Assembly: GCA_913043155.1 (NCBI GenBank)
Contig: CAJWLY010000093.1
Coordinates: 1 to 6,189 of the forward strand
Source of the DNA: an uncultured Nitrospinaceae bacterium
GTDB lineage: Bacteria > Nitrospinota > Nitrospinia > Nitrospinales > VA-1
DNA: 6,189 nt
Reading direction: 5' to 3'
A program made the translations under genes and the position numbers. Positions 5,597-6,189 of the stretch are shown one piece after another (position 1 is the first letter of the stretch; each line of letters begins with the position of its first letter). The notes beneath the pieces were generated by a model. It saw only the letters and a list, made by a program, of their open reading frames with translations, did not search any database and was not told the DNA's origin.

Positions 5597-5908
5597 TTAT
5601 TCATGTCCGCTGGTGGTATACCGGTGGGCTCGTACGATGCGCCTGTCGTCAAACAGGATCACAAGGTCCTTGGACTTTGTCGTGTCTATCAGGCTCCATA
5701 CGTCGAACTGGTAGGTCCACATGACACGGCCGTTTTCGACGCCTTCCTTGAACGGGGGGCCGAATCTGTCAAGAATGTCGACTTGCGTGGTCACGCCATT
5801 CTGGATCGTGCGAACTTGGGAGGTGTCGAAGTTGTTACCCATGGTTCCGCAGCCCATCGTCAGGGACAAAATCAGGATACCTGTAATGCCTAAAATCTTG
5901 TCTTTCAT
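5597..5908 (-). CDS. Small lipoprotein with BamE/SmpA-like sequence
   Basis: A 103-residue protein beginning MKDK, with a hydrophobic stretch (ILGITGILILSLTMG) and Cys20 as the predicted lipidated residue (LTMGC). Threonine rather than leucine at -3 is less usual for a lipobox. Glycine at +2 does not signal inner-membrane retention, so outer-membrane placement is expected. The mature part has VRTIQNGVTTQVDILDRFGPP (32-52), then VMWTYQF and a strand DLVILFDDRRIVRAHRY. This G-x-T...V...G-P order followed by a Y-containing strand and an LxIxFD-type strand recalls the SmpA/OmlA (BamE) fold. The similarity is modest and it may be one of the many small lipoproteins of that fold rather than the BAM subunit. 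The start at 5908 is decided by GAGGAG 7 bases upstream; the open frame extends to 6025 but would bury the signal peptide. It is divergent from the gene at 6056. Confidence 0.8.
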   Translation of the reverse strand: MKDKILGITGILILSLTMGCGTMGNNFDTSQVRTIQNGVTTQVDILDRFGPPFKEGVENGRVMWTYQFDVWSLIDTTKSKDLVILFDDRRIVRAHRYTTSGHE

Positions 5909-5915
5909 GACGCTT

Positions 5916-5921
5916 CTCCTC
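5916..5921 (-). promoter_or_regulatory. Ribosome binding site deciding the BamE-like start
   Basis: GAGGAG on the minus strand lies 7 bases before the ATG at 5908-5906. It selects this start over the longer open frame beginning at 6025, and places the signal peptide at the very N-terminus. Confidence 0.85.
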
Positions 5922-6029
5922 GATAGCTGGGATGAAAACACAAAATCGCCGGACTCTGGGAATCCGCCGTCGATGACCATGGATGCCGATACGGATAAGT
6001 CTACCAGAATGGATAAAAAAACCATAACT

Positions 6030-6044
6030 TTTACGTTTAGTAAA
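6030..6044. repeat. Short inverted repeat in the divergent intergenic region
   Basis: TTTAC (6030-6034) and GTAAA (6040-6044) flank 5 bases immediately before the ribosome binding site of the plus-strand lipoprotein. The 147-base region 5909-6055 should hold promoters for both divergent genes. I find no convincing -35/-10 pair on either strand; a seven-A run lies at 6015-6021. Confidence 0.25.
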
Positions 6045-6049
6045 GAGGA
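6045..6049 (+). promoter_or_regulatory. Ribosome binding site of the plus-strand lipoprotein
   Basis: GAGGA ends 6 bases before the ATG at 6056, ideal spacing, and supports this start over the internal Met at codon 7. Confidence 0.8.
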
Positions 6050-6055
6050 ACGCTT

Positions 6056-6189
6056 ATGAGCACAGTAAATAACATGATCTGTCTGGTGTTTCTAGGCGTT
6101 GTGTTGTGGATGTTGTCAGGTTGCATCACGGTGCCTTCCGATAATTCCGCCATCACATCGGAGCCCGCTGGGATGATGGCGTATGAGTC
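6056..6189 (+). CDS. Lipoprotein, N-terminal part (runs off right edge)
   Basis: Only 44 codons are in the window. The N-terminus MSTVNNM is followed by a hydrophobic run (ICLVFLGVVLWML) and a textbook lipobox LSGC, with Cys23 as the lipidated residue. The mature sequence begins CITVPSDNSA, a polar linker with no family hint. The region before the hydrophobic core has no lysine or arginine, which is unusual for a signal peptide. Isoleucine at +2 suggests sorting to the outer membrane. A strong ribosome binding site fixes the start. The gene is transcribed away from the BamE-like lipoprotein gene, so both may share a control region. The function cannot be told from this fragment. Confidence 0.75.
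   Translation, partial: MSTVNNMICLVFLGVVLWMLSGCITVPSDNSAITSEPAGMMAYE

Noticed and set aside
5909..6025. Longer N-terminus (39 extra residues) for the BamE-like lipoprotein
   Set aside because: It would put the signal peptide and lipobox in the middle of the protein, whereas the ATG at 5908 has a strong GAGGAG site.

Overview
The window looks like a chromosomal stretch of a Gram-negative, deep-branching bacterium with moderate GC content. The Gram-negative reading rests on an Mpl murein-recycling ligase specific for meso-diaminopimelate peptides and on two lipoproteins with lipoboxes, one of them with a BamE/SmpA-like sequence. A Nitrospinota or deltaproteobacterial origin would fit the gene repertoire (UPF0182, PRX_like1-type thioredoxin, SPASM radical SAM), but this is a weak guess. 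I see no insertion sequence, CRISPR array, tRNA, rRNA or prophage gene.

Seven of the eight genes are on the minus strand. Reading along that strand from the right, they are: a small BamE-like lipoprotein (5908-5597); a HAD phosphatase of the phosphoglycolate phosphatase type, with TTG as its only usable start (5581-4925); a 235-base gap; mpl (4689-3283); a protein resembling a radical SAM barrel but without the usual cluster motif (3254-2133); a SPASM-type radical SAM enzyme (2011-1109); a thioredoxin-fold protein with a CNHC motif (947-393); and the N-terminal third or less of a UPF0182 membrane protein that runs off the left edge (382-1). A second lipoprotein gene starts at 6056 on the plus strand, diverges from the BamE-like gene, and runs off the right edge.

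Three transcription units are likely: lipoprotein-gph; mpl with the radical-SAM-like gene, which lie 28 bases apart or overlap depending on the start; and radical SAM, then thioredoxin-UPF0182. The last two of these genes are 10 bases apart. A 10-bp inverted repeat at the radical SAM stop codon may separate that gene from the thioredoxin pair.

The points most worth a second look are these. A near-consensus sigma70-type promoter sits so close to the mpl start that the mRNA should be leaderless, with a perfect dyad centred on its -10 element. A short receiver-domain-like peptide, apparently a gene remnant, lies in the 4690-4924 gap. The degenerate radical-SAM-like protein is encoded directly upstream of a canonical radical SAM gene whose substrate is unknown. 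I found no clear evidence for a wholly new multigene system.
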